Positions 15,101 through 23,711 of a DNA stretch of 29,473 nt are shown here, one piece after another. Position numbers and translations under genes: made by a program. Origin of the DNA: CAVLCC01 sp963624975. GTDB lineage: Bacteria > Actinomycetota > Coriobacteriia > Coriobacteriales > CADBOM01. Below the pieces are notes generated by a model. That model saw nothing but the letters and a program-made list of their open reading frames with translations. It did no database searches and was not told the origin of the DNA. The DNA lies in assembly GCA_963624975.1 (NCBI GenBank), contig CAVFRF010000020.1, positions 1-29,473 on the forward strand, written 5' to 3'. Numbering within the stretch: position 1 is the stretch's first letter; each line of letters starts with the position of its first letter.

Positions 15101-16345
15101 ATGAAAACCATCGAGCCAAGAATCCATGCCAAAACAATCAATAGACGGTTCAGGTGCCGTGGGCACATGGCCTCGACTCTTGCAATGCGCGCGGTGGCAG
15201 TGCTCGTTTTTGCACTCGTTGCCAATACCCTGCTGCCCGGGCAGGTGCTGGCCGCGTCTCCGCTTGACGGAGGCTGCCAGCCTCTGCTCGGTTTTGGGGA
15301 AAGCTACGTCTCTTCTAGCGGGGCATCCAGAACGCACTGCGGCATCGATTGCGCCGCCAGCTCGGGCGAAACGCTGTATGCGCCTGCTGCGGGCACGGTG
15401 TGTTTCGTGGGGAGCGTGCCTGCGGGCGAGGAGTCCGGCTCGGGCACGACCACGGCCATGTCCATAGATATTGGCGGCGGGCTTACCGTAACGATGATGC
15501 CCGTGCAGAGCGCATGGGCATCGGTCGGCGAAGCCGTGGACGAGGGCGATGCCGTGGGCTCGCTTGCGGCATCGGGCGACAAGTCGATGTCGCGAACGCA
15601 CCTGCATGTGGGCCTCAAGCGAGTAGAGTCGGGCAAACAGGCCACGTATCTGGACCCGAGCTGGCTGCTGGGAATCGAAGGCTCCGCCGAAAGCGGGTCG
15701 CAGTCGGCGTACGCTGCGTCGGAGGTCGCGGGCACCGTGGCCGTGGATGCCGGGGGCGGAGCTGGAACCGGCTTGGAAGGTGCTGCGTCGGAGGTCGCCG
15801 GGCTGGAAGGTTCCGCGGAGGCGGAGGGCGCTTCCGCTTCCGGCGAGGAGCTGCTCGAGGGTCAAGCGCAATCGTCCCTCATAAGTTCGGGAGATCTGAG
15901 CGAGTCGGCTAGGGTGGAGCTGGCCGGAGGTTGTTCTGCAGATGCAGGCGAGGCCGGACTGGGCGGCTGGCTCGCGGGTCTGTTGGACGGCATCGGGGAC
16001 TTCGCCTCTACGGCGTTCTCCAGCGCTGGCAACATGTTCGCCAGCGCTGGCGGCGAGCTGGAGGGCGCGTTAGCGTGGGTGTTCGATGCCGTGCCCGCGC
16101 CGGTAGCCGTGGGCGTTGCCGCGGGATTTGCCGCCGCGCTTGTCGCAGCTGCATCGAGGCCAGCGGCCCGGCGTGCGAAGCGCCTACGAGCAGGAAGCGT
16201 GGCGGCTGGCCGGGGACGACTGCGGCCTGCGGGCCTTGCAGCTCGCGTGGCTACACGCCGGACCGCTGGCCCGCACAGGCCGGCTTGGAAGGGCGGATTG
16301 CGAGCAGAAGGGGGTGCGGCAGTCGGGCAAAACGGCGCAACCTAG
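15101..16345 (+). CDS. Secreted M23-type (LytM-like) peptidase-domain protein
   Basis: A 414-residue protein with a signal peptide (hydrophobic about 27-50, VLAAS cleavage region). An M23/LytM-like domain follows: HCGID supplies H79 and D83, THLHVG supplies H167 and H169, and GETLYAPAAGTV is the usual beta-strand region. The middle histidine normally in a YxHL motif is not evident (TVTMMPV), so activity is uncertain; the fold may be structural. Residues about 200-330 are Ala/Gly/Ser/Glu-rich, then VGVAAGFAAALVAAA forms a C-terminal membrane anchor followed by basic residues. The start has GGAGGAG at good spacing. After about residue 350 the frame with coding-like third-position GC shifts by one, so the annotated tail may be wrong. 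Iterons upstream suggest regulated expression. Confidence 0.75.
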   Translation: MKTIEPRIHAKTINRRFRCRGHMASTLAMRAVAVLVFALVANTLLPGQVLAASPLDGGCQPLLGFGESYVSSSGASRTHCGIDCAASSGETLYAPAAGTVCFVGSVPAGEESGSGTTTAMSIDIGGGLTVTMMPVQSAWASVGEAVDEGDAVGSLAASGDKSMSRTHLHVGLKRVESGKQATYLDPSWLLGIEGSAESGSQSAYAASEVAGTVAVDAGGGAGTGLEGAASEVAGLEGSAEAEGASASGEELLEGQAQSSLISSGDLSESARVELAGGCSADAGEAGLGGWLAGLLDGIGDFASTAFSSAGNMFASAGGELEGALAWVFDAVPAPVAVGVAAGFAAALVAAASRPAARRAKRLRAGSVAAGRGRLRPAGLAARVATRRTAGPHRPAWKGGLRAEGGAAVGQNGAT

Positions 16346-16445
16346 AGCGGTGGGACGCGAGCAGAACGTGTTTTACCCCATTTATGGCAAGGTGAACGGC
16401 CATTTTTGGAATTGCGGGAGCCATGATGCAGCGCGGGTGTTATGA
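16150..16445 (+). pseudogene. Possible true C-terminal tail of the M23-type protein in the +1 frame
   Basis: From about 16150 the +1 frame relative to the M23-type gene has far higher G/C at third positions and reads like a real protein (RSAYEQEAWRLAGDDCGLRA, then LQLAWLHAGPLARTGRLGR, ending REQNVFYPIYGK...ARVL, TGA at 16445). The annotated frame instead gives a low-complexity Arg/Gly/Ala tail. A single-base frameshift or sequencing error near 16150-16180 would join the membrane anchor to this tail. Its function is not recognised. Confidence 0.45.
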
Positions 16446-16446
16446 T
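16438..16446 (+). promoter_or_regulatory. Extended -10 candidate for the rpsF operon
   Basis: TGT followed by TATGAT lies about 64 nt before rpsF. No well-spaced -35 is seen (TTGCGG is 23 bp away). Confidence 0.35.
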
Positions 16447-16509
16447 TCATGAGTTATTTTCCTGCCCAGGTAAGAAGGCCCGGGCCGTACAGTCCAAAGG
16501 AGGTGACCT

Positions 16510-16806
16510 ATGAAGGCTTACGAGCTGTTGTATTTCATCAACCCTGCCCTCGGTGAAGAGGAGAGTGCCGCGGTCAACGAGAAGGTCTCGGCAACTATTG
16601 CAGGCATCAATGGCACGATCGATTCCATTGATGAGTGGGGCAAGCGCAAGCTGGCCTACGAGATCGACAACCTCACCGAGGGTGTCTACTATCTCGTGAA
16701 TTTCAGTGCAGAACCCGATTCCATTACCGAGCTCAACCGCGTGCTGCGCATCACCGATGGCGTTATCCGCTACATGGTGACCCGCCGCGTGGAAGACGAG
16801 AAGTAG
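16510..16806 (+). CDS. rpsF: 30S ribosomal protein S6
   Basis: A 98-residue S6 protein, normal length. It starts MKAYELLYFINPALGEEE, with WGKRKLAYEI and GVYYLVNF as in the family. S6 binds the central domain of 16S rRNA with S18, whose gene lies two positions downstream. The ribosome site AAAGGAGGTGA is essentially perfect, as expected for a highly expressed gene. It is first in the rpsF-ssb-rpsR-rplI operon. Confidence 0.97.
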   Translation: MKAYELLYFINPALGEEESAAVNEKVSATIAGINGTIDSIDEWGKRKLAYEIDNLTEGVYYLVNFSAEPDSITELNRVLRITDGVIRYMVTRRVEDEK

Positions 16807-16891
16807 GAACCTGTTCTCGCGCAGCCAGCATTTGCGGGCAGCTTGCCCCAGGAGATGTTGGATTAGCACTTTTGTTAGAAAGCAGGACGAA

Positions 16892-17377
16892 ATGAGCATC
16901 AACAAGGTTCTTATAAGCGGCAACCTCACGCGCGATTCCGAGCGTCGCTCCACTGCGGGCGGCACCGCCGTACTGAGCTTCGGCGTTGCGGTCAACGACC
17001 GCCGTCGCAACATGAACGGCGAGTGGGAGGATTACGCGAACTTCGTCGATTGCACTATGTTCGGAGCAAGGGCAGATGCCCTGCACAAGTACCTCGTCAA
17101 GGGCACCAAGGTGGCCATCGAGGGCAAGCTCCGCTGGAGCCAGTGGGAGTCCAAGGACGGTTCGGGCAAGCGCAGCAAGCTGGAGGTTATCGTGGACGAA
17201 ATCGAGTTCATGAGCTCCCGCAACGCTATGAGCGCAGGCCAGCCCCAGGCAATGGGGCAGGGCATGCCGCAGGGTATGCCTCAGGCCGCACCGCAACCCA
17301 TGGCACCCCAGCCCTCGCCCAGCCAGATTCCGGCAGCGCCGGACCTCTCGGTGTACGACGAGGAAATTCCGTTCTAG
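16892..17377 (+). CDS. ssb: Single-stranded DNA-binding protein
   Basis: A 161-residue SSB. The N-terminal OB fold (1-110) contains INKVLISGNLTRDSE, FGVAVNDRR and YANFVDCTMFG. It is followed by a Gln/Pro/Met-rich linker and the acidic C-terminal tip DEEIPF, which recruits replication and repair proteins. Start at 16892 chosen because MSINKV is the family N-terminus and AGGA precedes it; an upstream in-frame extension to 16832 is not conserved in character. It sits between rpsF and rpsR, the usual bacterial order. Confidence 0.96.
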   Translation: MSINKVLISGNLTRDSERRSTAGGTAVLSFGVAVNDRRRNMNGEWEDYANFVDCTMFGARADALHKYLVKGTKVAIEGKLRWSQWESKDGSGKRSKLEVIVDEIEFMSSRNAMSAGQPQAMGQGMPQGMPQAAPQPMAPQPSPSQIPAAPDLSVYDEEIPF

Positions 17378-17468
17378 ATTTCGCCGCTGCAAAAACGCAA
17401 ACATCAGCCAGGTGCCAAACTCCATGGCACCGGTTCGCCGAAGACGAACACTTTAAGGAGGGATAAAC

Positions 17469-17732
17469 ATGGCAGATTACAATCGTCAGCCGAGGCGCAA
17501 GTATTGTCAGTTCTGCAAGGACGACGCTCCTGCAATCGACTACAAAGACACCGCCCTGCTCCGCAAGTACATGACCGACCGCGGCAAGATCAAGCCGAGG
17601 CGCGTCACCGGAACCTGCACCCAGCACCAGCACGATCTGGCCAACGCCATCAAGCGCGCCAGGGAGGTCGCTCTGGTTCCCTACACGGTACCCGTGGTTA
17701 GCGGTCGCGGCGACCGCAAGCGTCGCAACTAG
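17469..17732 (+). CDS. rpsR: 30S ribosomal protein S18
   Basis: An 87-residue S18 with the conserved core DTALLRKYMTDRGKIKPRRV and HQHDLANAIKRAREVALVPY. CQFC near residues 13-16 plus the later C and H (GTCTQHQH) form a zinc-ribbon-like set, so this is a C+ paralogue. The ribosome site TTAAGGAGGG precedes the ATG. It pairs with S6 in the small subunit platform. Confidence 0.97.
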   Translation: MADYNRQPRRKYCQFCKDDAPAIDYKDTALLRKYMTDRGKIKPRRVTGTCTQHQHDLANAIKRAREVALVPYTVPVVSGRGDRKRRN

Positions 17733-17758
17733 CATATTCAGCTCTTAAGGAGAACAAC

Positions 17759-18349
17759 ATGAAGGTCATTCTTATGCAGGAGCTGAAAGGCAAGGGAGGC
17801 GAGGGCGACGTCGTAGACGTGGCCCAGGGCTTCGCAGACAACTATCTGCTTCCCAAGGGTATTGCCGTGAAGGCTACCAAGGGGAACCTCAAACAGCTCG
17901 AAATGCGCATGCACAACATTCAGAAGCGAGAGGCTGCCCGTCTCGAGACCGCCGACGATGTTCAGAAGGCACTCGAGGGCAAGACCGTTACCGTTATCGC
18001 CAAGGTTGGCGAGGACGGCCAGCTCTTCGGCTCCATCACCCCGGCCATGATCGCCGAGGCCGTGAAGGAGCAGCTGCAGATCGAAGTCGACCGCAAGAAG
18101 GTCGACCTCAACAAGCCGATCAAGCAGGCTGGCGAGCACACGGTCTCCATCTCCATCTATCGCGAGATCAAGGCCGAGATCGTGGTGTCGGTCAAGAGCG
18201 AGGAGATGCTCAAGGCCGAGGCCGAGGCTGCCGCGGCTGCCGAGGCCGCAGAGGCCGAGGGCGAGGCTGCCGAGGAAGCCGCCGAGCCCGCAGCCGAGGA
18301 GGTTGCCGAGGAGGCAGCACCCGAGGTCGAGGAGCCTGCAGCCGAGTAG
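17759..18349 (+). CDS. rplI: 50S ribosomal protein L9 with acidic extension
   Basis: A 196-residue L9. The N-terminal domain MKVILMQELKGKGGEGDVVDV and YLLPKGIA, the connecting helix, and the C-terminal domain (to about 148) are typical. The last 48 residues are an almost pure Ala/Glu tail not present in ordinary 150-residue L9; such tails occur in several actinobacteria. A TTAAGGAG ribosome site precedes the ATG. It is last in the operon and followed by a strong terminator. dnaB, which commonly follows rplI, lies 8.4 kb away here. Confidence 0.96.
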   Translation: MKVILMQELKGKGGEGDVVDVAQGFADNYLLPKGIAVKATKGNLKQLEMRMHNIQKREAARLETADDVQKALEGKTVTVIAKVGEDGQLFGSITPAMIAEAVKEQLQIEVDRKKVDLNKPIKQAGEHTVSISIYREIKAEIVVSVKSEEMLKAEAEAAAAAEAAEAEGEAAEEAAEPAAEEVAEEAAPEVEEPAAE

Positions 18350-18376
18350 CATACGCTGCAACATATCGTGCATCTA

Positions 18377-18415
18377 AAAGGGGGTGCCGGCAAGAATGCC
18401 GGCACCCCCTTTGCG
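18377..18415 (+). terminator. Intrinsic terminator of the rpsF-rplI operon
   Basis: A perfect 15-bp stem AAAGGGGGTGCCGGC/GCCGGCACCCCCTTT with a 6-base loop AAGAAT (18377-18391 with 18398-18412). T's close the 3' side on the + strand; on the - strand the same stem ends in TTTTAG, so it may also insulate the convergent channel gene. Confidence 0.92.
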
Positions 18416-18553
18416 CGTTGAGGTGTTTTCGCGCCAGCGCAAATCCCCTGTTGGAGACGGTTTCGACCTACGCGACGAACGACGTTCGAGAAACGTAGAC
18501 GCACGACCATGTTCGAGATTCGACTCGAAGGGCCGAGACGCGCAACGTTGCGG

Positions 18554-21500
18554 CTACTCCTTCTGCTCGGCCTCCACGCCCTCGGAAGCCTCCTGCTGCT
18601 CCTTGTTGAAGCGATCGGCGCTTATGCGCTCGTGCAGGGTCGCCTCCGTTTTCTCCTCGGGCTGGTTGACCACGATCTGCGGGTACGGGATGCCGATGTC
18701 GTAGTGGTCGAACAGCAGCTTGATCTGGCGGTTGAGGCTCCGCGTTACCTGCGCGCGGTCGGCCTCGAGGCACTGCACCATGATGCGGATGTTCACGCTG
18801 CTGTCGCCCAGCGACACGACGCCCTTGTAGAACGGCCCGGCGATCAGCTCGGGAATGTTCTCGCGCATGCGCGGCAGCTCCTCGGCCAGGATCGACTCCA
18901 CGCGTTCGATGGACTCGCTGTACTCGATTCCCACGTCCACCCATGCGAACGACGACTGCTTGGTCATGTTCACCACGTCGCTCACGTTGCTATTGCGAAT
19001 GACCTTGATGTTCTGCGAGCCGTCCATCACCTTGGTGGTGCGGACTCCGATCTCTACCACGGTACCGGTCCACGAACCCACCTGGATGATGTCGCCCACG
19101 CGGAACTCTCCCTCGAAGATGATGAAGAGCCCGGAGAGAATGTCGCTCACCAGCTCCTTGGCGCCCAGCGAAATCGCGATCGACAAGATGCCGGCCGAGG
19201 CCAGAAGCGTGGTGGTGTCGATGCCGATGAGCGCCAGGCAGTAGTACACGGTGCCGATGATGGTCACGTATTTGATGAAGCTGCCCAGCAGCCTGCACAC
19301 GGTTTCGCCGCGCGATTCCAGCACGCCGGCCAGCAGCTGCAGGATCTTCTGCACGATGAGGGCCGCCGTGATGGCGAAGCATGCGAACATGATGCATGCG
19401 GTGAAGGCGAAGATGTTGGGGCCGTGCTCCCATCCGCCGTCGAGGATGTAGGCGAACATCGAGCCTTTGCCGAAGATCTGGTCGCGGAACAGCACCGCCA
19501 CGAAGATGGCCAGCACCGCGATCGCGCCCACGACCTTCACAACGAAGGCCACTTTCTGCTCGGGATCCTTCTCGTCCCACTTGAACGGCCTGCCCAGCCA
19601 GCGGCTGGCCACCGACTCGGTGCGAACCTTGCGTCCATCGGGCATTGCGGTGTCGAACTTGCGGGCATCGGGCTCGATGGAGTCGGCAGCGCCGAGCGAG
19701 TCGTCCTCGGCCGCGCCGCCGTCCGCGCCCTCGCAGGCTGCCGCCCCCTCGGCCTCGGGCACCACGTCGAAGCGCGACTTGCGCCTCTCGAACACCAGTA
19801 TCAGGAACAGCAGCACCTGGCACACGAGGCTGATGCCCGCGGTGGCCAGAGTGAGTGGCCCGCGGGTCGACATGAGGTCGCCTTCGCTACCGGCCATGTA
19901 GAGATAGTAGTCGCCCTGCTCGACCGACGACGCGTAGTACGTCTGCCCGTCGATGGAGAGGTAGTCGCAGAAGCCGTCCTTGAGCTGCTTCTCGGTCATG
20001 CCGCAATCGGCGGCGCTCTTGCCCACGAGGCTGCTATCGGGGAAGTAGGCGAACGTGCCGTCGGACTTGCTCACCGCGAAGGCGAACTGCCCCGACTGTC
20101 CCCGCACTCCGTCGAGCACCTTGTCGACTGCCACGCTGTCCAGCAGGTCCTGCAGCCTGCTGGGGCGAATGCCGATCTGCACGAAGCCGTTGGCGCTGCC
20201 GTCGGAGTCGTGCAGGCTCACCCCGATGTACTGGCGCATCTCGCCCGCCACCTCGTCGACCTGCGCGGGCTGCACCACGTACTCAACTCCCTGCAGCAGC
20301 TTGCGGAACGCATACGACTGGTCGTCTGGATTGGTGCTGATGGTAAAGTTGGTGGCCGAAGTGTTGGCCGCTGCGAGCGATCCCTCGGAGTTGTAGACCT
20401 GCACGTACTGCACCTGCAGCACGTCGGCCAGCTTCTTGAGGTCGTCGTGGTTGGCGAGCGCGGGGTTGGCATCCAGGATGTAGGCCGCTACCTGGCATTT
20501 GCCCAGATAGCGCTCGTTGTACTCCTCGCGCAGCACGTCGGCGCGGTCGTCGGCAGTCTGAATCGTGGCGGCCAGGCTCTCCACGCTGTTGTTGTTGGCC
20601 AGCGATTGCGCCGACAGCGAGAACAGCGTTTGCATGTAGAACGAGATGGCCACGATGGCCACGAACCCAACGAACGAGATAACGGCGCCCTTCTTCACGA
20701 TGGTCTTGTTGATCTTGAGCTTGCCGTTGGGTCCGCCCACGTCGGCGAAGTCGCGGTCGCCGTCTTCCTTGCGCTCGTCGTCGTGCAGCACGCAGATGCC
20801 GTATAGCACGGCGATGGCCATCACCATTGCGAACGCGAACAGGATCACGCCGGTGGTCACGCTGCGGGCCGCCGCGAGGTCGGACTCGGGCACCGCCGAG
20901 ATGTAGTACATATCGTCCACGTGCGACACGCGGCAGTAGAGCTGCTGGCCGCCAAAGTTGATCCAGCACACGTTGCCGTCTTCGAGCATCGAGGCGTCGA
21001 GGCCCTTCTGCAGCGCGTCGGCGCCCACGAGCGCGGCATCGGGGTGGTACTTGACGAGGTAGTCTTGCGCCGACACAGCGAACACGAAGCCGCTCTGTCC
21101 CACCGAGAGGTTCTTGAGCACCGCTGCGGTCGAGCCGGAATCCTCGACGAGCTGGTCCAGCTCCTCGGGGTTCTGCTCGATCACCACCATGGTGCTGTCG
21201 TCGATGCGCGCCGAATAGTAGCGGTCGTTCCAGCCCTGGTCGGGCAGCTCGACCTCAACCGCGTCGGAGGGCTTGCCGTCGTCGAACACGGTGCGCAGCC
21301 TGTTGAAGCGCGACGACGAGAAGTCGGCGTTGGTGCTGGTGGCCTGCGCCGCGATCTGGTTGCTGCGGTCGACGATCATCACGTTGTCCACGTCGAGCAG
21401 GCTGGCCAGCTCCTGCATCTTGACATCGGTGGCCTCGTAGCCGGCGTTGTTGGCCGCCATGAACTGCACGCTCTCGGCCTTCGACTGGTAGATCGCGTCG

Positions 21501-21718
21501 TACGAGCTGGTGTTCTGCGCGGTCTCGTCGGCAGCTTGCTCCACCAGATCGGGGATCTGCTCGGCCAGCTGGTTCATCTCCTGCTCGTAGTTGCCCAGCA
21601 TGAGGTTGTTCTGCATACCCGAGATGCACACTCCCATGCACAGGGTGCCCACGACGGCGATCGCGATTAGAATTGCTGCCTTGACCTTGAGTTTCTTCGA
21701 CATCGGCGCTTGCGGCAT
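18554..21718 (-). CDS. MscS-family channel with two N-terminal extracellular sensor modules
   Basis: A 1054-residue membrane protein. Order: TM1 (about 14-35), extracellular sensor 1 (36-285), TM2 (287-310), short cytosolic link, TM3 (343-366), extracellular sensor 2 (367-615), TM4 (622-644), acidic cytosolic linker, TM5-TM7 (723-833), then an MscS pore and beta domain (ASAGILSIAISLGAKELVSD, FRVGDIIQVG, TGTVVEIGVRTTKV). The sensor regions resemble Cache/dCache-type ligand-binding modules (for example VGQSGFVFAVS and GQSGQFAFAVS, then the DxxLVG element after each). Canonical MscS is about 290 residues, so this is a large sensor-gated design. ATG 21718 is chosen because AGGAGA lies 7 nt upstream; it overlaps the end of the binding-protein gene, implying translational coupling. 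Confidence 0.88.
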   Translation of the reverse strand: MPQAPMSKKLKVKAAILIAIAVVGTLCMGVCISGMQNNLMLGNYEQEMNQLAEQIPDLVEQAADETAQNTSSYDAIYQSKAESVQFMAANNAGYEATDVKMQELASLLDVDNVMIVDRSNQIAAQATSTNADFSSSRFNRLRTVFDDGKPSDAVEVELPDQGWNDRYYSARIDDSTMVVIEQNPEELDQLVEDSGSTAAVLKNLSVGQSGFVFAVSAQDYLVKYHPDAALVGADALQKGLDASMLEDGNVCWINFGGQQLYCRVSHVDDMYYISAVPESDLAAARSVTTGVILFAFAMVMAIAVLYGICVLHDDERKEDGDRDFADVGGPNGKLKINKTIVKKGAVISFVGFVAIVAISFYMQTLFSLSAQSLANNNSVESLAATIQTADDRADVLREEYNERYLGKCQVAAYILDANPALANHDDLKKLADVLQVQYVQVYNSEGSLAAANTSATNFTISTNPDDQSYAFRKLLQGVEYVVQPAQVDEVAGEMRQYIGVSLHDSDGSANGFVQIGIRPSRLQDLLDSVAVDKVLDGVRGQSGQFAFAVSKSDGTFAYFPDSSLVGKSAADCGMTEKQLKDGFCDYLSIDGQTYYASSVEQGDYYLYMAGSEGDLMSTRGPLTLATAGISLVCQVLLFLILVFERRKSRFDVVPEAEGAAACEGADGGAAEDDSLGAADSIEPDARKFDTAMPDGRKVRTESVASRWLGRPFKWDEKDPEQKVAFVVKVVGAIAVLAIFVAVLFRDQIFGKGSMFAYILDGGWEHGPNIFAFTACIMFACFAITAALIVQKILQLLAGVLESRGETVCRLLGSFIKYVTIIGTVYYCLALIGIDTTTLLASAGILSIAISLGAKELVSDILSGLFIIFEGEFRVGDIIQVGSWTGTVVEIGVRTTKVMDGSQNIKVIRNSNVSDVVNMTKQSSFAWVDVGIEYSESIERVESILAEELPRMRENIPELIAGPFYKGVVSLGDSSVNIRIMVQCLEADRAQVTRSLNRQIKLLFDHYDIGIPYPQIVVNQPEEKTEATLHERISADRFNKEQQEASEGVEAEQKE

Positions 21719-21729
21719 CTGTGTTTCTC

Positions 21730-22620
21730 CTAATCCCATTTGTCGATAAGCGAGGCGATGGTGCCATCGTCGAGCATGTCCTGAATTGCCTGCGCCACGG
21801 GCTGGCTGAGGCTCGAGTCCTTCTGCGTGGCCACGCCGTAGTGCTGCTCGGCCACCTTGTAGCCCAGCAGGCTGCGGTTGTCGCGCAGGTACGCCGACGC
21901 GATGCTGGCATCCATGCAGGCCGCGTCGACCTTGCCGCCCTCGAGCGCATCGGAAAGCTCCTCGTAGGAGTCGAACTGCAGCAGGTGGAACGTGTCGAAG
22001 GTCACGTCGGAGTTGTCGTCGTTGGCGGTGACGGGCTGTCCGCTGGTGAGACCGTCGGCGGTGAGCTTGGCCACGAGCTGCGGAGCGGCGTTGGTGCCCG
22101 ACATAGTGCCCACGGTGAGGCCCTTGAACTGGTCGATGCTGGCGATAAGCGAGCTGTTCTCCACCATGATGGCCGAGTAGTCGTCGTAGTAGGAGGGCGA
22201 GAAGTCGAAGTTCTCTTCACGCGAATCCGAGATGGAGTAGCAGGCGACCAAGCAGTCCACCTGGCCGTCGGAGAGCATCTGCTTGCGGTTGTCGGGGTCG
22301 ACCGTGGCGAAGGTCACGTCGCTGTAGCCCAGCCGCGAGGCAAGCTCATCGGCGATGTCGATCTCGAGGCCGTAGTACTTCTGCGTCTCGCTGTTGTAGT
22401 AGCCGAATCCCGTGATGTCGTCGCGCACGCCCACCTTGAGCGTGCTCGCGCCGGTAGGCGTGCTGGCTGTGCCGCATCCGCCGACGCACAGCGCCGCGAC
22501 GACCGCAAGCATCGCGGTCGCCGCGAAGATCGCGGTCGTGCGAGCCGCATTGCGAGCCGCCTTGCGAGCCGCCGTCTCGCCGGGATTTCCCAACGGTCTA
22601 TCTGCAAAGAGCATGGCCAT
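21730..22620 (-). CDS. Family 3 extracellular solute-binding lipoprotein
   Basis: A 296-residue binding protein of the amino-acid type (SBP_bac_3). The N-terminus has basic residues and a hydrophobic stretch ending in lipobox VGGC (C49 is the lipidated residue). The mature domain shows LKVGVRDDITGFGYYN, YGLEIDIADELASRLG, DCLVACYSISDSRE and FKGLTVGTMSGTNA, the standard two-lobe pattern. AGGAGA lies about 5 nt before the ATG. No permease or ATPase gene lies nearby; instead its stop overlaps the ribosome site of the sensor-MscS gene, so the likely partner is that channel. The ligand is unknown, probably a polar amino acid or related molecule. Confidence 0.9.
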   Translation of the reverse strand: MAMLFADRPLGNPGETAARKAARNAARTTAIFAATAMLAVVAALCVGGCGTASTPTGASTLKVGVRDDITGFGYYNSETQKYYGLEIDIADELASRLGYSDVTFATVDPDNRKQMLSDGQVDCLVACYSISDSREENFDFSPSYYDDYSAIMVENSSLIASIDQFKGLTVGTMSGTNAAPQLVAKLTADGLTSGQPVTANDDNSDVTFDTFHLLQFDSYEELSDALEGGKVDAACMDASIASAYLRDNRSLLGYKVAEQHYGVATQKDSSLSQPVAQAIQDMLDDGTIASLIDKWD

Positions 22621-22738
22621 CGTTCTCCTACGTCGAAAGGTCGATGCCAGATCGCGCGCCGCGTGCAGCTGTGCGCGAAAGTTTTTCGTTGAAGATAGTA
22701 CAACTACCGGCGGCGCGGTAGAAGCGTTGCAAGCGGAC

Positions 22739-23545
22739 CTATCGGCAATTACGAGGGTCGAGCGGATGCTGTTTGCGGGCGCTGGAGGCCAGGGCGCAGT
22801 AGTCCTCGATCACGAAGTCCGATGTGGCCTCCAACGAGGCGCGCGGGGTGGTGCGCCGGCTGTCGAAGATGCCGCAGGCCGTCATGCCGGCGCGGCGGGC
22901 GCTCCGGGTGCCCTGCACGGTGTCTTCGAACACGAGGCAGTCGCGCGGGTCGGCACCGATGCGCTCGGCTGCCAGCAGGAACACGTCGGGCTGCTCCTTG
23001 TTGTGGCTTTCGTCGCAGAATGCGATGTCGTCGAACAGGTCGAGGATGCCGGTGTGCTCGAGCACCAGCTCCAGCAGCGGCCACGAAAGCGCGGTGGCGA
23101 TTGCCAGCCCCACGCCGCGGCTGGCCAGAACGTCGAGGTAGTCGCGCACGCCGGGCCACAGCTGCACCTCGTTGGCGTAGCGGTCGGCGGCCAGCTCGTC
23201 GAAGTGCATGCAGATCTCTTCCACCGTCATCTGCACGCCGAGATGTTCGATGAAGTACTCCGCGGTGTCCTCGAACCCGAGTATCGCCAGCTCGTCCATG
23301 AGGCCTTCGGGAATCTCCACGCCGTACTTCTCGCAGAACCTCGTGTCGATGTCGTCCCACACCCACATCGAGTCGCCCAGCGTGCCGTCGAAGTCGAAGA
23401 TCACCGACGAGAACTCGTGCCGTGCGCTCGGAAACGCGAGCAGCTCGGGAAACTCCACCAGCTGCCTGTGCGCAGCAGCGCTCGCCGTGCCACCGAGCTT
23501 CGAGCGATTTCGAGTAACGTTGAGATTGCGCAATGTTCCCTCCAT
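22739..23545 (-). CDS. HAD-superfamily phosphatase, beta-phosphoglucomutase-like
   Basis: A 268-residue HAD hydrolase. Motif I is FDFDGTLGDS (nucleophile D51, D53), motif II falls in IATALSW, motif III is the lysine of NKEQPDVF, and motif IV is VFEDT. The helical cap between motifs I and II suits the beta-phosphoglucomutase/phosphoglycolate phosphatase subfamily, so a small phosphorylated sugar or metabolite is the likely substrate. The N-terminus is longer than usual by about 40 residues; the ATG at 23545 overlaps GGAGGG, which is better placed for a TTG at 23533, so the start is uncertain. It ends 119 nt upstream of the binding-protein gene in the same direction. Confidence 0.88.
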   Translation of the reverse strand: MEGTLRNLNVTRNRSKLGGTASAAAHRQLVEFPELLAFPSARHEFSSVIFDFDGTLGDSMWVWDDIDTRFCEKYGVEIPEGLMDELAILGFEDTAEYFIEHLGVQMTVEEICMHFDELAADRYANEVQLWPGVRDYLDVLASRGVGLAIATALSWPLLELVLEHTGILDLFDDIAFCDESHNKEQPDVFLLAAERIGADPRDCLVFEDTVQGTRSARRAGMTACGIFDSRRTTPRASLEATSDFVIEDYCALASSARKQHPLDPRNCR

Positions 23546-23711
23546 ATATATGTGCGCGACGGCGTGCTCAGCGTGTGATGCCGTGTCACATGCGTCGCCG
23601 GCCGTCGCGTAGCGCGCATTGTTGCTACCTAGCCACTTTAGCAGCGACTGTACCCAACGCGCCGCAAACTTGCCCGAGGGACATCTAGCTGGATGGTAGC
23701 GAGTGAACTGG

